NCBI RefSeq assembly: GCF_003815015.1
Contig: NZ_RKRE01000001.1
Location: forward strand, 70,460-134,459
From: Thermodesulfitimonas autotrophica
GTDB lineage: Bacteria; Bacillota; Desulfotomaculia; Desulfotomaculales; Ammonificaceae
Direction of reading: 5' to 3'
DNA: 64,000 nucleotides
A program made the position numbers and the translations under genes. The notes under the pieces are model-generated. The model was not told the origin of the DNA, searched no databases, and saw nothing but the letters and a program-made list of their open reading frames with translations. The stretch's first letter is position 1. Every line of letters begins with the position of its first letter. Shown here in pieces: positions 26,756 to 36,678 of the stretch.

Positions 26756-27688
26756 TTGCGGCTTGTCTTCATGGGGACACCGGAGTTTTCCGTCCCCTCA
26801 CTCGAAGCCCTTCTCGATAGCGGGCACCAGGTAGACTTAGTGGTGACGCAGGCCGATAAACCCAAAGGGCGCGGGAAGCGGCCGGCAGCGCCGCCGGTGA
26901 AGGAGGTGGCCCTGGCCCAAGGTATTCCGGTCTTGCAACCGGCGCGCCTGAAGGACCCCGATTTTCTATGGCGTCTTCAGGCTGCGGCTCCGGAGGCGAT
27001 CGTGGTGGTGGCTTACGGGAAGATCCTTCCGGCGGCGGTGCTATCGCTCCCGCCTTACGGGTGTATCAACGTCCATGCTTCGCTTTTGCCGCGGTACCGC
27101 GGGGCGGCGCCGATCCAGCGGGCGATTATGAACGGCGAGCGGGAGACGGGGATTACGACCATGCTGATGGACGAGGGGATGGATACGGGGGATATCCTGC
27201 TGCAGCGGCGGGTGGCCATCGGGGAGGAAGAAAACTTCGGCTCTCTTTGCCAGCGCCTGGCTCGTCTCGGTGCGCAGGTCTTGCTCGAAACCTTGGAGCG
27301 TCTTCAAGCAGGAACCCTCAGGCGCCAGCCGCAGGATCACGCGCAGGCCACTTATGCGCCGCCGCTCACCCCGGAGGACGAACTTATCGTCTGGGACCGG
27401 CCCGGTGAGGTGATTAAAAATCAGGTGCGGGCTCTTGACCCCAAACCAGGGGCGAAGACGTATTTTGGAGGAGAGGTGCTGAAAATCTGGCGTGTCAAAG
27501 CCGTCACGGGGGATTTCCCCGGCGTGCCGGGCGAGATCATCGCTGTTGGTCCCGAGGGGATAAAGGTTCAGGTGGCGGACGGGGCGGTGGTCATCTTAGA
27601 ACTGCAGGCTGCCGGCGGGCGGCGGCTGCCGGTGGATGCCTTTCTGCGCGGCCATTCTATTCCGGAAGGTTATGTTTTGGGCAAGTAG
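26756..27688 (+). CDS. fmt: Methionyl-tRNA formyltransferase
   Basis: Formylates initiator Met-tRNA using 10-formyltetrahydrofolate. It starts MRLVFMGTPEFSVPSLEALL at a TTG. The catalytic region HASLLPRYRGAAPIQRAIMNGE includes the conserved Asn-His-Asp environment, and MLMDEGMDTGDIL follows. The C-terminal tRNA-binding OB-like domain runs from about 205. It is 310 residues. Partner of def just upstream. Confidence 0.96.
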   Translation: MRLVFMGTPEFSVPSLEALLDSGHQVDLVVTQADKPKGRGKRPAAPPVKEVALAQGIPVLQPARLKDPDFLWRLQAAAPEAIVVVAYGKILPAAVLSLPPYGCINVHASLLPRYRGAAPIQRAIMNGERETGITTMLMDEGMDTGDILLQRRVAIGEEENFGSLCQRLARLGAQVLLETLERLQAGTLRRQPQDHAQATYAPPLTPEDELIVWDRPGEVIKNQVRALDPKPGAKTYFGGEVLKIWRVKAVTGDFPGVPGEIIAVGPEGIKVQVADGAVVILELQAAGGRRLPVDAFLRGHSIPEGYVLGK

Positions 27689-27710
27689 CAGACGCGACTG
27701 GGGGTAGGTT

Positions 27711-29093
27711 TTGCGCCGACCGATGACGAGCTACAGCGCACGGGAACTTGCGCTCAAGGTCCTGGATGAAGTTGATGCGGCGGGTGCTTACGCCAACATC
27801 GCTTTGACCAGGGTGGTGGCGAAATATCAGCCCGTGGGGCGCGAACGGGCGCTTCTCACCGAGTTGAGCTACGGGACCCTCAGGCGCCTCAACACTATCG
27901 ACTGGGTGCTGGCCCGGTTCCTCCGGAAGCCACTCAGCAGCCAGAATAGGTGGATTCGCAACATCCTGCGCCTCGCGGTCTACCAGATCTTATACCTTGA
28001 CCGGATTCCGCCGGCGGCTGCTTGCAACGAGGCGGTAGAGCTGGCGAAAAAATATGCCGCCCCGCACTTTGCCGGTTTTGTCAACGCCGTTCTGCGGCGG
28101 GTGGTGCGGGAAAAGGAAAAAATCAGCTTCCCCGACCGCGAGGAAAATCCGGTCGACCACATCGCGCTAAAGTACTCCCACCCTACGTGGGTCGTCGAAT
28201 TATGGCTCAAGGAGCTGGGCGTCGAAGAAACGATCCGCATCTGCGAGGCGAACAACCAGACGCCGGCTACCACGATCCGGACGAATTTCCTCCGGACTAA
28301 CAGGGAGGAGCTGCTGCGGCGGCTGAAAGAAGAAGCCGGCCTGCCGGCATTACCGACGCGCTACGCGCCTGAGGGCATTTCCGTGCGGGGTTTTCACAAT
28401 CTCCAGGACCTCCCGGCTTTTCGCGAGGGGCTTTTCTTTGTGCAGGACGAGAGTTCGATGCTGGTGGCGCGGGCTCTGAACCCTGCCCCCGGGTCTTTTG
28501 TCCTGGACGTCTGCGGGGCGCCGGGGGGCAAAGCCACGCACATGGCGGAGTTGATGGGTGATCGGGGCCGGATACTTGTGCTCGACATATACCCGCACCG
28601 CCTGGCGCTGGTACGCGAGAACTGTGCGCGGCTCGGGCTCAAAAGCGTTGATGCTGTTCTGGGCGACGCTCAGGAGGTCGACCGGCAGTTCGGGTTGGCG
28701 GCGGATTTTATTCTGGTTGACGCTCCCTGCTCCGGCCTTGGGGTGCTCCGCCGGAAGCCCGATAGCCGCTGGCGCAAGCAGCCCGAACAGATTCCCGCCT
28801 TGGTTGCCCTGCAGCGGCGGATTCTGCGGAGTGCGGCGGCAGCTCTGCGCCCGGGTGGGGTCCTGGTCTACAGCACCTGCACGGTGCACCGGGCGGAAAA
28901 CGAGGCGCAGGTGCGGCAATTCCTGGCGGACCATCCGGAGTTCGTGCTGGAAGACTTGCGGCCTCTTCTTCCCTGCGAACTGGATGTCAAGGGAACTATG
29001 AAGGAGGGTTTTGTGCAGCTCCTACCGTACCAGGGGTTGGACGGCTTTTTCATCGCCCGTCTCCGGCGGCTGCTCACCGGTGGGAAAGGCTGA
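27711..29093 (+). CDS. rsmB: 16S rRNA m5C967 methyltransferase RsmB
   Basis: NusB-like RNA-binding N-terminus (about 1-145) fused to an m5C methyltransferase. SAM motif VCGAPGGKATHMAELM lies near residue 263. The first catalytic-site motif is DAPCSGLGVLRRKPDSRW. The second cysteine is in VYSTCTVHRAENE. It is 460 residues. The start is a TTG 22 bases after fmt. Conserved in the def-fmt-rsmB-rlmN run. Confidence 0.95.
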   Translation: MRRPMTSYSARELALKVLDEVDAAGAYANIALTRVVAKYQPVGRERALLTELSYGTLRRLNTIDWVLARFLRKPLSSQNRWIRNILRLAVYQILYLDRIPPAAACNEAVELAKKYAAPHFAGFVNAVLRRVVREKEKISFPDREENPVDHIALKYSHPTWVVELWLKELGVEETIRICEANNQTPATTIRTNFLRTNREELLRRLKEEAGLPALPTRYAPEGISVRGFHNLQDLPAFREGLFFVQDESSMLVARALNPAPGSFVLDVCGAPGGKATHMAELMGDRGRILVLDIYPHRLALVRENCARLGLKSVDAVLGDAQEVDRQFGLAADFILVDAPCSGLGVLRRKPDSRWRKQPEQIPALVALQRRILRSAAAALRPGGVLVYSTCTVHRAENEAQVRQFLADHPEFVLEDLRPLLPCELDVKGTMKEGFVQLLPYQGLDGFFIARLRRLLTGGKG

Positions 29094-29159
29094 GTTCAAC
29101 CGGAAGGGTTTGGTGGCTCGGAAGCGAATTAAAATAGGGGATGGGATTGGGAGGAGTAA

Positions 29160-30206
29160 ATGAAAGCAGATATCAAGGCCCTTCCCTTTAACGAAATAGA
29201 AGAGTTTATCACGGGGCTGGGGGAGCCGCGTTTCCGGGCCCGGCAGGTGATCGACTGGCTTTTTGTTAAGGGGGTAACCTCCTTTGCGGCAATGTCCAAT
29301 CTGCCGCTCGGCCTGCGGGCGAAACTCGACGCCTGTGCCTTTATCGCTTTTCCGGAAATTGTTGCCCGGCAGGAGAGCAACGACGGCCTCACCCGGAAGT
29401 ACCTCTTCAGGCTGCGTGACGGAGAAACGATTGAAACGGTTTTCATGCGGCGGCTCTGGGGACGAACCGTCTGCGTTTCGACTCAGGTGGGGTGCCGCAT
29501 GGGGTGCCGCTTTTGCGCTTCGGGACTGGGTGGCCTGGCGCGGAACCTGACGGCGGGTGAGATATACGACCAGGTCCTCTTCACCCAGAAGGACGTCAAA
29601 GAACGGATCAGTCACGTGGTGCTGATGGGTATGGGGGAACCCTTTGATAATCTCGCCAGCACGCTCTGCTTTCTCCAAAACATTACCCACCCTTCCGGGT
29701 TGGGAATCGGGGCGCGGCGGATCACTGTTTCCACTTGCGGCATTGTTCCGGGCATCCGCGCACTGGCGCGACTTGGGCGCGAGTTTGGCCTGGCCGTCTC
29801 CCTGCACGCCCCGTATAACGCTTTACGCGACCAGTTGGTGCCGGTAAACCGGCGCTACCCGCTCGAAGAGCTGATTCCCGCCTGCCGGGATTATACTGCG
29901 GCAACAGGGCGGCGGGTTACCTTTGAATACACCTTGGTTGCGGGGCTGAATGATGGTCTTGAAGCGGCGGCAGAACTGGTGCGGCTTCTCAAGGGGTTGC
30001 TCTGCCACGTGAACCTGATACCCTTCAACCGCGTGTCCGAGCGCGCTTACAGCGCGCCGGCGCCGGAGAAAGTGAAGCTTTTTAGGGATTTTTTGAAAAA
30101 ACACGGGATCGCGGTTACCGTCCGCCGGGAGGTTGGCGGGGAGATCACTGCCGCCTGTGGCCAGTTGCGCCGGGCCAAATCCCGGGAGGCGGTTGGTAAG
30201 GAATAG
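29160..30206 (+). CDS. rlmN: Dual-specificity RNA methyltransferase RlmN
   Basis: Radical SAM enzyme that methylates C2 of A2503 in 23S rRNA and A37 in some tRNAs. The cluster motif is CRMGCRFCASG near residues 112-122. The catalytic cysteines are expected in the C-terminal part, where GEITAACGQL is seen, and in VSTCGIVPGI. VLMGMGEPFDN is the SAM-binding GGE-like element. It is 348 residues, standard. ATG start with GGGAGGAG. Confidence 0.95.
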   Translation: MKADIKALPFNEIEEFITGLGEPRFRARQVIDWLFVKGVTSFAAMSNLPLGLRAKLDACAFIAFPEIVARQESNDGLTRKYLFRLRDGETIETVFMRRLWGRTVCVSTQVGCRMGCRFCASGLGGLARNLTAGEIYDQVLFTQKDVKERISHVVLMGMGEPFDNLASTLCFLQNITHPSGLGIGARRITVSTCGIVPGIRALARLGREFGLAVSLHAPYNALRDQLVPVNRRYPLEELIPACRDYTAATGRRVTFEYTLVAGLNDGLEAAAELVRLLKGLLCHVNLIPFNRVSERAYSAPAPEKVKLFRDFLKKHGIAVTVRREVGGEITAACGQLRRAKSREAVGKE

Positions 30207-30223
30207 GCATAGGTGGAGGACAA

Positions 30224-30940
30224 GTGGGCGTGGAATGGGCTGCGGTCACCGATCGGGGTCTGTACAGAGAGAAAAACGAGGATGCCTATCTTGCCCTTCC
30301 GGAGTGCGGGCTTTTTGCCGTTGCTGATGGCCTGGGCGGTCATTTGGCGGGGGAGGTCGCGAGCCGGGTGGCACTGGAATCTTTTGCAGCGGCTATGGGA
30401 TGCTGGGAAGGAGACGATCCGGTAACGGCCCTAACGCGTGCCGCCGCGGCGGCGAATGAGGCCGTTTACCAACTGGCGCAGACGAACCCGGAGTACAAAG
30501 ATATGGGAACGACTTTGACCGCTTGCATCCTGAGGGATGGGGAGCTCTTCTGGGTCCATGTGGGCGACAGCCGCGGTTACCTCATTCGGGAGCAGGAGAT
30601 TGCCCCGTTCACGCGCGACCACTCCCTTTATACCGAGTTCTTGCGTGAGGGGCAGCTAGCGGCGGGGGAGGCTGAGGTTTATCCTGGCCGCAACGTCTTA
30701 ACGCGCGCCTTGGGCGTGGAACCGACGGTGGCGGCGGATACGGGCCGGCTTTCTCTAGAGGCAGGCGATGTCGTTCTCCTCTGCACAGACGGCCTTACGC
30801 TCCATTTGGACGAAACGGACATCATAGGGGTGGTTTCTCGCGGGATGGTGGCGCAGCAGGCGGAGGAGCTAGTACGACTCGCCCTGGAGCGCGGCGGCAG
30901 AGACAACGTTACGGTAATTCTGATCAAGATAACGGCGTAA
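30224..30940 (+). CDS. prpC: PP2C-type serine/threonine phosphatase
   Basis: A Stp1/PrpC-type phosphatase, partner of the kinase encoded next. Metal-binding aspartates appear in VTDRGLYREKNEDAYL, VADGLGGHLAGEVAS, LCTDGLT and GGRDNVTVILI. It is 238 residues, cytoplasmic. The start is GTG. The pair, followed by rsgA, is conserved across Firmicutes and controls cell wall, germination and translation factors. Confidence 0.95.
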   Translation: MGVEWAAVTDRGLYREKNEDAYLALPECGLFAVADGLGGHLAGEVASRVALESFAAAMGCWEGDDPVTALTRAAAAANEAVYQLAQTNPEYKDMGTTLTACILRDGELFWVHVGDSRGYLIREQEIAPFTRDHSLYTEFLREGQLAAGEAEVYPGRNVLTRALGVEPTVAADTGRLSLEAGDVVLLCTDGLTLHLDETDIIGVVSRGMVAQQAEELVRLALERGGRDNVTVILIKITA

Positions 30941-30967
30941 ACGGGAAAGGAGCACTTTGGTCGGACG

Positions 30968-32767
30968 ATGATCGGCCGGGTAATAGGAAACCGTTACCGG
31001 ATAATCGAGGAGCTCGGTGGCGGCGGGATGGCCGTTGTTTACCTCGGCCAGGACATGTTGCTGAATCGCAACGTGACCATCAAGGTCTTGCGGGAGGAAT
31101 ACGCGCGCGACGAGGATTTTGTGCGCCGTTTCCGCCAGGAGGCCCGGGCGGTGGCGAGCCTCAGCCATCCTAACATCGTGAGCGTTTTTGACGTGGGCCA
31201 AGACGGCGACCTGCACTACTTGGTCATGGAGTACGTGGACGGCACGAACCTGAAAACCCTCATTAAAGAAGGGAAATTAGACCTGCGGTGCGCGGTCAGC
31301 ATCGCCCGGGACCTCTGCGACGCGCTGGGGCATGCCCACCGGCGGGGTATCGTTCACCGGGACGTGAAGCCCCACAACGTCATCGTGACGCCGGAGGGGC
31401 GGGCGAAACTCACTGATTTCGGCATCGCCCGCGCCGTGGGAAGCGGGACGATATCGGCGACCAAGGCGCTCATGGGCTCGGTGCAGTATATTTCCCCCGA
31501 GCAGGCGCGCGGGGAGAGCGCGGATGCGCGGTCGGACATCTATTCCCTTGGGGCGGTGCTTTACGAAATGCTGACCGGCAGGCCGCCTTTTTTAGGGGAA
31601 AATCCGGTAGCGTTGGCCATAAAGCATATTCAGGACCAACCAACTCCGGTCCGCGAGCTGAACCCTGGGGTTCCGGCCGCGCTGGCCGCCGTGGTGGAAA
31701 AGGCGATGGCGAAAAACCCGGCCCTCCGTTACCAGTCGGTGACGGCTATGGCTGCCGACCTGGGGCGGATTCTGGAGTTCCTGCCCGCAGAAGATTGTCC
31801 CGCGGGCGCCGCCGCCCGGCCTTCCCGGAAACGACGGCTCCGGCCTGCTGGTTACGTCATTTTAGGGCTTGTCTTGCTTGCGGCGCTGATGGCCGGTTGG
31901 TGGGGGTTCAGGTGTTTTATGCACGTGCCGGAGGTTACGGTGCCAGACGTCCAGGGTATGGAGGTAAGCGCCGCGACGCAAGTTTTAGAAAAAAACGGGC
32001 TGCGTTGGCAGATTCAAGAGGTGCACGACGCCAGCGTCGAAAAGGGCAAGATCATCAAGCAGGACCTCGTGCCGGGAAGCCGGGTGAAAAAAGGGCGGCT
32101 CCTCATTTTAGTAGTAAGCTTGGGTCCGGAGATGCGGACCGTGCCTGACGTGCGACACAAGCTATTGCAGGATGCCGAAATATTGCTGGTGAACGAGGGT
32201 TTTAACGTAGGCCAAAAGAAAGAGGTTTACAGTGATACGGTGGCTGCGGGCCTGGTGGTCGACCAGGACCCGGCGCCGGGTCTTTCGCGACCAAAGGACA
32301 GCCCGGTCGACCTATTTATCAGTAAGGGGCCGCGTCCGGTGCTGAAATCGGTCCCGCAGCTTGTCGGTCTTAGTCTGGAGGCAGCTAAGGAGGCGGTTGT
32401 GCGGGCGGGGTTTGTGCTGGGTGAGGAGATAGCCCATACGGCGAGTACGGACTACCTGGCAGGGTACGTTTGCGCCCAGAACCCTCCTGCCGGCACTAAT
32501 CTTGAGTTAGGGCGGACCGTCACGGTGACAGTAAGTGACGGGCCGGGGCCGGCGCCGCGGGAGGCCAGCGTCTTTCTCCAGGTGCCCGACGACGGGCAGC
32601 AACATACGGTGCGGATTACGGTCGACGACGCGCGCGGGGCCACTGAGGCGTACAACGCTGTTCATCAGGGAGGTGAACGTGTCGTTCAGCCGGTCGTCTA
32701 TTACGGTAAGGCTACCATCCGGGTCTATCTCGACGGGCAACTGGTGCGGGAGCAGACCCTCTCTTAG
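30968..32767 (+). CDS. prkC: PASTA-domain Ser/Thr kinase PrkC
   Basis: Membrane eukaryotic-like kinase that senses muropeptides. The kinase domain spans 1-270: ELGGGGMAVVYLG, invariant Lys in VTIKVLREE, catalytic HRDVKPHNV, LTDFGIARA and an activation loop ending GSVQYISPEQARG. One transmembrane helix lies near 292-312. Three PASTA domains follow (about 317-515). A C-terminal beta-rich tail of about 80 residues contains VRITVDDARGATEAYN. It is 599 residues. A short gap to rsgA agrees with the known phosphorylation of RsgA (CpgA) by PrkC in Bacillus. Confidence 0.96.
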   Translation: MIGRVIGNRYRIIEELGGGGMAVVYLGQDMLLNRNVTIKVLREEYARDEDFVRRFRQEARAVASLSHPNIVSVFDVGQDGDLHYLVMEYVDGTNLKTLIKEGKLDLRCAVSIARDLCDALGHAHRRGIVHRDVKPHNVIVTPEGRAKLTDFGIARAVGSGTISATKALMGSVQYISPEQARGESADARSDIYSLGAVLYEMLTGRPPFLGENPVALAIKHIQDQPTPVRELNPGVPAALAAVVEKAMAKNPALRYQSVTAMAADLGRILEFLPAEDCPAGAAARPSRKRRLRPAGYVILGLVLLAALMAGWWGFRCFMHVPEVTVPDVQGMEVSAATQVLEKNGLRWQIQEVHDASVEKGKIIKQDLVPGSRVKKGRLLILVVSLGPEMRTVPDVRHKLLQDAEILLVNEGFNVGQKKEVYSDTVAAGLVVDQDPAPGLSRPKDSPVDLFISKGPRPVLKSVPQLVGLSLEAAKEAVVRAGFVLGEEIAHTASTDYLAGYVCAQNPPAGTNLELGRTVTVTVSDGPGPAPREASVFLQVPDDGQQHTVRITVDDARGATEAYNAVHQGGERVVQPVVYYGKATIRVYLDGQLVREQTLS

Positions 32768-32781
32768 GACGGGAGTTCCGT

Positions 32782-33651
32782 ATGGTAGCTGAAGGGCGGG
32801 TGATCAAATTTTACGGTGGCTTTTGCTACGTAATGGTTGACGGCGCGGTTAAAGAATGCCTACCCCGGCGGCGCCTCGTGACGGCGGGTCTTTTAGTCGG
32901 TGACCGGGTCAAAGTCGGGGCGGCAGAGGCGGGAAGGTGTGTAGTAGAGGCGGTTCTGCCGCGCCGGACCGTGCTTTTCCGGCCGCCGGTAGCCAACGTT
33001 GAGCTTGCCGTGCTGGTCTTTAGCATTCGTGACCCGCAGCCCAACTTCGGGCTCCTCGACCGGCTTCTGGTGGTAAGCCAAGCGGCGGGGATTGAGGCGC
33101 TCGTCTGCTTCAACAAGCTTGATCTGGCTCGGGATACGCCGCCTGCAGAGGTGGCGGTTTACCGGGCGGTGGGGTACCGGGTGATCCTCACGAGTGCCTT
33201 AAGCGGGGAAGGGGTAACAGCGTTACGGGATGCGCTTGCGGACCGGATAAGTGTTTTTGCCGGTCCTTCGGGCGCCGGAAAGTCCAGCCTTCTCAACGCG
33301 ATTCAGCCGGGTTTGCGGCTCAGGACCGGGGAAATCAGCCATAAAACGCGCCGGGGGCGCCATACGACCCGGGTTGTTGAGCTGCTGCCGTTAACCGGTG
33401 GCGGGTTGGTGGCCGACACCCCGGGCTTTACGCAGCTCGACCTCCCGGATATTCCCGCGGCGGAACTGGCCGCCTATTTCCCCGAGATTGCCGCGGCAAG
33501 TGCCGGGTGCCGCTTCAACGACTGCCTGCACGTCCAAGAACCGGCTTGCGCGGTACGCCGGGCGGTCGAAGAAGGCACGGTGGCACTGTTCCGCTACCGG
33601 AACTACCTCAGCTTCTTGCGGGAACTCAAGGAGAAAGAAAGAAGGTTTTAG
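32782..33651 (+). CDS. rsgA: Ribosome small subunit-dependent GTPase A
   Basis: Circularly permuted GTPase acting late in 30S assembly. N-terminal OB fold (1-70), then the permuted order: NKLD (G4), SALSGEGV (G5), [12 protein letters not shown] (G1), T-rich switch and DTPGF (G3). The C-terminal zinc site is [16 protein letters not shown] with conserved Cys and His. It is 289 residues. It is followed by rpe with a two-base gap. Confidence 0.95.
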   Translation: MVAEGRVIKFYGGFCYVMVDGAVKECLPRRRLVTAGLLVGDRVKVGAAEAGRCVVEAVLPRRTVLFRPPVANVELAVLVFSIRDPQPNFGLLDRLLVVSQAAGIEALVCFNKLDLARDTPPAEVAVYRAVGYRVILTSALSGEGVTALRDALADRISVFAGPSGAGKSSLLNAIQPGLRLRTGEISHKTRRGRHTTRVVELLPLTGGGLVADTPGFTQLDLPDIPAAELAAYFPEIAAASAGCRFNDCLHVQEPACAVRRAVEEGTVALFRYRNYLSFLRELKEKERRF

Positions 33652-33653
33652 TC

Positions 33654-34310
33654 TTGATTAAAATCGCTCCTTCCATACTTGCGGCCGATTTTGCGCGTCT
33701 GGCCGAAGCGGTACAAAAGGTAGAGGCCGCCGGCGCCTCTTACTTGCATATCGATGTGATGGACGGTCACTTTGTGCCGAACATAACAATCGGGCCGCCC
33801 GTTATTGCGGCCCTGCGCCCCCACACCCGCCTCGTTTTCGACGTGCACCTGATGATTGCTGCTCCGGAGCGTTACCTGAGTGACTTTATTCGCGCGGGTG
33901 CCGATATCCTTACGGTGCACGCTGAGGCCTGCATCCACCTCCACCGCACCTTGGGGGCCATTAAGATGGCCGGCGTGCGGGCAGGGGTTGCGCTTAATCC
34001 AGCAACGCCGCTGACGGCGGTCGAGCACGTGCTGGATCTGGTGGACCTGGTGCTGGTTATGACCGTTAATCCGGGTTTCGGCGGGCAGAAGTTTATCAAG
34101 GGGATGTTGCCGAAAATTGCCGCGTTGCGCGCGCTGATCGAACGGCGGGGACTAAAGGCGGAAATCGAGGTTGACGGCGGGATTAATACGCAGACCGCTG
34201 CGCTGGCGGTGGAGGCGGGGGCCGCGGTCCTTGTCGCCGGTTCGGCGGTCTTTCTATCGGACGATCCGGGCGCTGCCGTTCGCGCTCTTGCCGCAGTGTC
34301 ATCTACGTGA
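33654..34310 (+). CDS. rpe: Ribulose-phosphate 3-epimerase
   Basis: TIM-barrel epimerase of the pentose phosphate pathway. It starts [33 protein letters not shown] contains catalytic Asp and metal His, and [11 protein letters not shown] and VDGGI are phosphate-binding. It is 218 residues from the TTG at 33654; the longer frame lies inside rsgA. It is the last gene of the long housekeeping run. Confidence 0.95.
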   Translation: MIKIAPSILAADFARLAEAVQKVEAAGASYLHIDVMDGHFVPNITIGPPVIAALRPHTRLVFDVHLMIAAPERYLSDFIRAGADILTVHAEACIHLHRTLGAIKMAGVRAGVALNPATPLTAVEHVLDLVDLVLVMTVNPGFGGQKFIKGMLPKIAALRALIERRGLKAEIEVDGGINTQTAALAVEAGAAVLVAGSAVFLSDDPGAAVRALAAVSST

Positions 34311-34327
34311 CATTTTTCTCAAAATCG

Positions 34328-34357
34328 TTGACATGCCGACCGGCGGTTTAATATAAT
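34328..34357 (+). promoter_or_regulatory. Consensus sigma-A promoter of rex
   Basis: TTGACA (34328-34333), an 18-base spacer and TATAAT (34352-34357): both hexamers are exact consensus. Transcription from here leaves a leader of about 190 bases before rex. Within it I see no clear riboswitch. A clear Rex operator (TTGTTAA-type dyad) was not recognised, though the sequence ATTGTCAAATTAATG at 34362-34376 is a weak candidate for autoregulation. Confidence 0.75.
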
Positions 34358-34554
34358 AGTCATTGTCAAATTAATGTCTCCCAAATTCCTTTGTCTGGCG
34401 CTATTTTCGCGCGAAATCGGCTGTATCGAGCGATCTCTTTGAGCAGGAAGTTTTTGCTCAAGCCCGGTAACCGGGGAAGATGGGGACGGTACTGCGGGGC
34501 ACGCCGCTGCGACGGCCCACGGGCGGCACAGGGCAATGTAAGGAGGCACTTGGC

Positions 34555-35217
34555 TTGAAGGTTTTGCGGATACCGGAGGCTACGGTCAGCCGGCTCTCGA
34601 TCTACTCGCGCTATCTGCAGCGACTCGAGAGAGACGGTGTGGTTACGGTCTCTTCGAACGAGATTGCTAAAGGGGTCGGGGTAAGCTCCGCGCAGGTCCG
34701 AAAGGATCTTGCTTATTTCGGCGAGTTCGGGACGCGCGGGGTTGGCTATAACGTCAAGGACCTGATGCATTACATTCTCAGGATTCTGGGTCTTACCAGA
34801 CCCTGGCCGGTGGTCCTGGTGGGTGCGGGGAACTTAGGGACTGCGCTTTGCACCTACCGCGGGTTTAAGGATCGGGGCTTTAACATTGTGGGCGTTTTCG
34901 ACAACGACCTCCTGAAAATAGGCAAGCGGATACAGGACCTCGAGGTCCTGCCGGTCGAGCGGATCCCGGAGGTGGTGGCCGAGCATAACGTTCGCATCGG
35001 CATCATCACGGTGCCCCAGTCGGAAACCCAGGGGGTTGCCGATATTCTGGTAAAAGCGGGCGTTAATGCGCTCCTGACTTTCGGCCCGACCGTTGTTCAG
35101 GTTCCCGAGGATGTGGTGGTCCGGAACGTCGATTTATCGATCAAGCTCGAGGTGCTTACCTTTTACCTGAACCTGCGGGAGACACACCCATCTGCCTGGT
35201 TTGAAACTAACCTGTAG
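34555..35217 (+). CDS. rex: Redox-sensing repressor Rex
   Basis: NADH/NAD-responsive repressor of fermentation and anaerobic energy genes. Winged helix at about 1-85 with [29 protein letters not shown]-binding Rossmann fold with [14 protein letters not shown] near 88-101. The C-terminal domain-swap helix follows. It is 220 residues. I choose the TTG at 34555, behind AGGAGG, giving [22 protein letters not shown]. It has its own consensus promoter. Hydrogenase and oxidoreductase genes in this window are plausible targets. Confidence 0.95.
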   Translation: MKVLRIPEATVSRLSIYSRYLQRLERDGVVTVSSNEIAKGVGVSSAQVRKDLAYFGEFGTRGVGYNVKDLMHYILRILGLTRPWPVVLVGAGNLGTALCTYRGFKDRGFNIVGVFDNDLLKIGKRIQDLEVLPVERIPEVVAEHNVRIGIITVPQSETQGVADILVKAGVNALLTFGPTVVQVPEDVVVRNVDLSIKLEVLTFYLNLRETHPSAWFETNL

Positions 35218-35223
35218 CCGTTT

Positions 35224-35694
35224 ATGGAAAAACGGTCCTGGTACGTGGCGGTGGTTGGATCGGCAAGCTGCCCTCCGGAGATTGAGGCGCTGGCCTACCG
35301 CGTCGGTCACGAGATTGCGCGGCGGCAGGGCATCCTTATCTGCGGCGGCCGGGGCGGGGTGATGGCTGCGGCGGCGCGCGGGGCGCGCGAGGGGGGAGGG
35401 GTAACGGTCGGCATCCTTCCCGGTCCGGACCGGTCGGAGGCAAACCCTCACTTGCAGGTTGCCCTGCCTACTGGCCTGGGCGATGCGCGGAACGCCATTA
35501 TCGCCTGCGCCGCCGACGTAGTGATCGCTGTGGGCGGCGGTTACGGGACACTCTCCGAGGTGGCTTTAGCGCTCAAAAAAAGCAAGCCGGTGGTCGCGCT
35601 CGCTTTTGCTTTTCCGGGCGTACCCGGTGTAGTGGCGGCCGAAAGTCCGGTTGCGGCGGTAGAGCTGGCTTTAAAGCTGGTGGCGCGGCCCTGA
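35224..35694 (+). CDS. TIGR00725-type LOG-like protein
   Basis: A Rossmann-like protein of 156 residues with CGGRGGVMAAAARGA and VAVGGGYGTLSEVALAL, the two nucleotide-binding glycine motifs of the LOG/TIGR00725 superfamily. Relatives include cytokinin-activating phosphoribohydrolases, but the PGGxGTxxE motif is altered here to GGGYGTLSE, so activity is uncertain. It begins six bases after rex and is probably in the same transcript. Confidence 0.75.
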   Translation: MEKRSWYVAVVGSASCPPEIEALAYRVGHEIARRQGILICGGRGGVMAAAARGAREGGGVTVGILPGPDRSEANPHLQVALPTGLGDARNAIIACAADVVIAVGGGYGTLSEVALALKKSKPVVALAFAFPGVPGVVAAESPVAAVELALKLVARP

Positions 35695-35744
35695 TTTTCG
35701 GCCTGTGGCTCCTTCAGATTGTCAATTCGCGGCTATCTTGCCCC

Positions 35745-35773
35745 TTGACTTTGTGCCGTTTTTCAGTAATAAT
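35745..35773 (+). promoter_or_regulatory. Promoter of tRNA-Pro
   Basis: TTGACT (35745-35750), 17 bases, AATAAT (35768-35773); TAATAT two bases further on is an alternative -10. It ends 16 bases before the mature tRNA. Confidence 0.55.
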
Positions 35774-35789
35774 ATAGATGCTGTCGCGT

Positions 35790-35867
35790 CGGGATGTAGC
35801 TCAGCTTGGCGAGAGCGCACGGTTCGGGACCGTGAGGTCGCAGGTTCAAGTCCTGTCATCCCGACCA
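35790..35867 (+). tRNA. tRNA-Pro (CGG)
   Basis: A complete cloverleaf: acceptor CGGGATG pairs with CATCCCG; the D arm is GCTC/GAGC. The anticodon arm CACGG/CCGTG holds the loop TTCGGGA, giving anticodon CGG. The T arm has GGTTCAAGTCC. Discriminator A and CCA are encoded. It reads CCG codons, which are frequent in this GC-rich genome. Confidence 0.95.
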
Positions 35868-35931
35868 TTTTTACCCGCTGGTTCGTAATGCTTTTCACAA
35901 ATTATTTTTTTATTTTCAGGAGGGGGAGAGC

Positions 35932-36579
35932 GTGAACCTGCTGATCATGGGACCGCCGGGTGCCGGCAAAGGAACACAGGCCGCGGAGATCGTTAAAGAG
36001 TTAAAGATCCCGCACATCTCGACGGGGGACATGCTGCGCGAGGCTGTCAAGCAAGGGACCGAGATGGGGAAAAAGGCCAAGGAGTACATGGATAAAGGGC
36101 AGCTTGTTCCCGACGAAGTGATCATCGGCGTGGTAAAAGAACGACTCGGACAACCCGACTGTAAAGTAGGTTTTCTCCTCGACGGTTTTCCCCGCACACT
36201 GCCCCAGGCAGAAGCCCTCGACCAGACCCTCAAAGAAATGGGAATCAAGCTCGATGCCGTAATTAACATCCGCGTGCCGCGGGAGAAGATTGTCGACCGG
36301 ATTACCGGGCGGCGGGTTTGCCGTTCCTGCGGTGATACCTACCATGTGGTGAACAAACCGCCCAAGGAAAGCGGCAAGTGCGATAAGTGCGGCGGTGAGC
36401 TTTACCAGCGGAGCGACGACACGGCGGAAACCGTGAACAAGCGCCTCGACGTTTACGAAGCCCAGACCCAGCCGCTGCTCGACTACTACGGCAAACAGGG
36501 TATCGTTCTCGACATCAATGGTGACCAGCCGATTAACAAGGTCTTAGAGGATATTCTGTCGGCTCTCAAGAAGAGGTAG
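35932..36579 (+). CDS. adk: Adenylate kinase, zinc-containing
   Basis: Interconverts ATP + AMP and 2 ADP. P-loop [14 protein letters not shown] near residues 7-20; the AMP site includes [10 protein letters not shown] and [14 protein letters not shown]. The lid (about 125-160) has a CRSC and CDKC four-cysteine zinc site, as in Gram-positive enzymes. It is 215 residues; GTG start. It stands alone behind tRNA-Pro with its own terminator rather than in the secY-adk-map ribosomal operon; a second copy elsewhere is possible. Confidence 0.96.
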   Translation: MNLLIMGPPGAGKGTQAAEIVKELKIPHISTGDMLREAVKQGTEMGKKAKEYMDKGQLVPDEVIIGVVKERLGQPDCKVGFLLDGFPRTLPQAEALDQTLKEMGIKLDAVINIRVPREKIVDRITGRRVCRSCGDTYHVVNKPPKESGKCDKCGGELYQRSDDTAETVNKRLDVYEAQTQPLLDYYGKQGIVLDINGDQPINKVLEDILSALKKR

Positions 36580-36614
36580 CGGTAACGGCGCCGTGGAATC
36601 GTTGCGGTTGCGTG

Positions 36615-36645
36615 GGCCAAGCTTCAGGCGAAGTTTGGCCTTTTT
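36615..36645 (+). terminator. Terminator after adk
   Basis: An 11-bp stem (36615-36625 with 36630-36640, one G-U) on an AGGC loop followed by TTTTTC. Confidence 0.85.
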
Positions 36646-36678
36646 CTTGGGAAGTCCTTTCTTTATGGGGTGGGAGCA

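Noticed and set aside
34362-34376. Rex operator in the rex leader
   Set aside because: ATTGTCAAATTAATG only partly resembles the Rex dyad and lacks a good right half.
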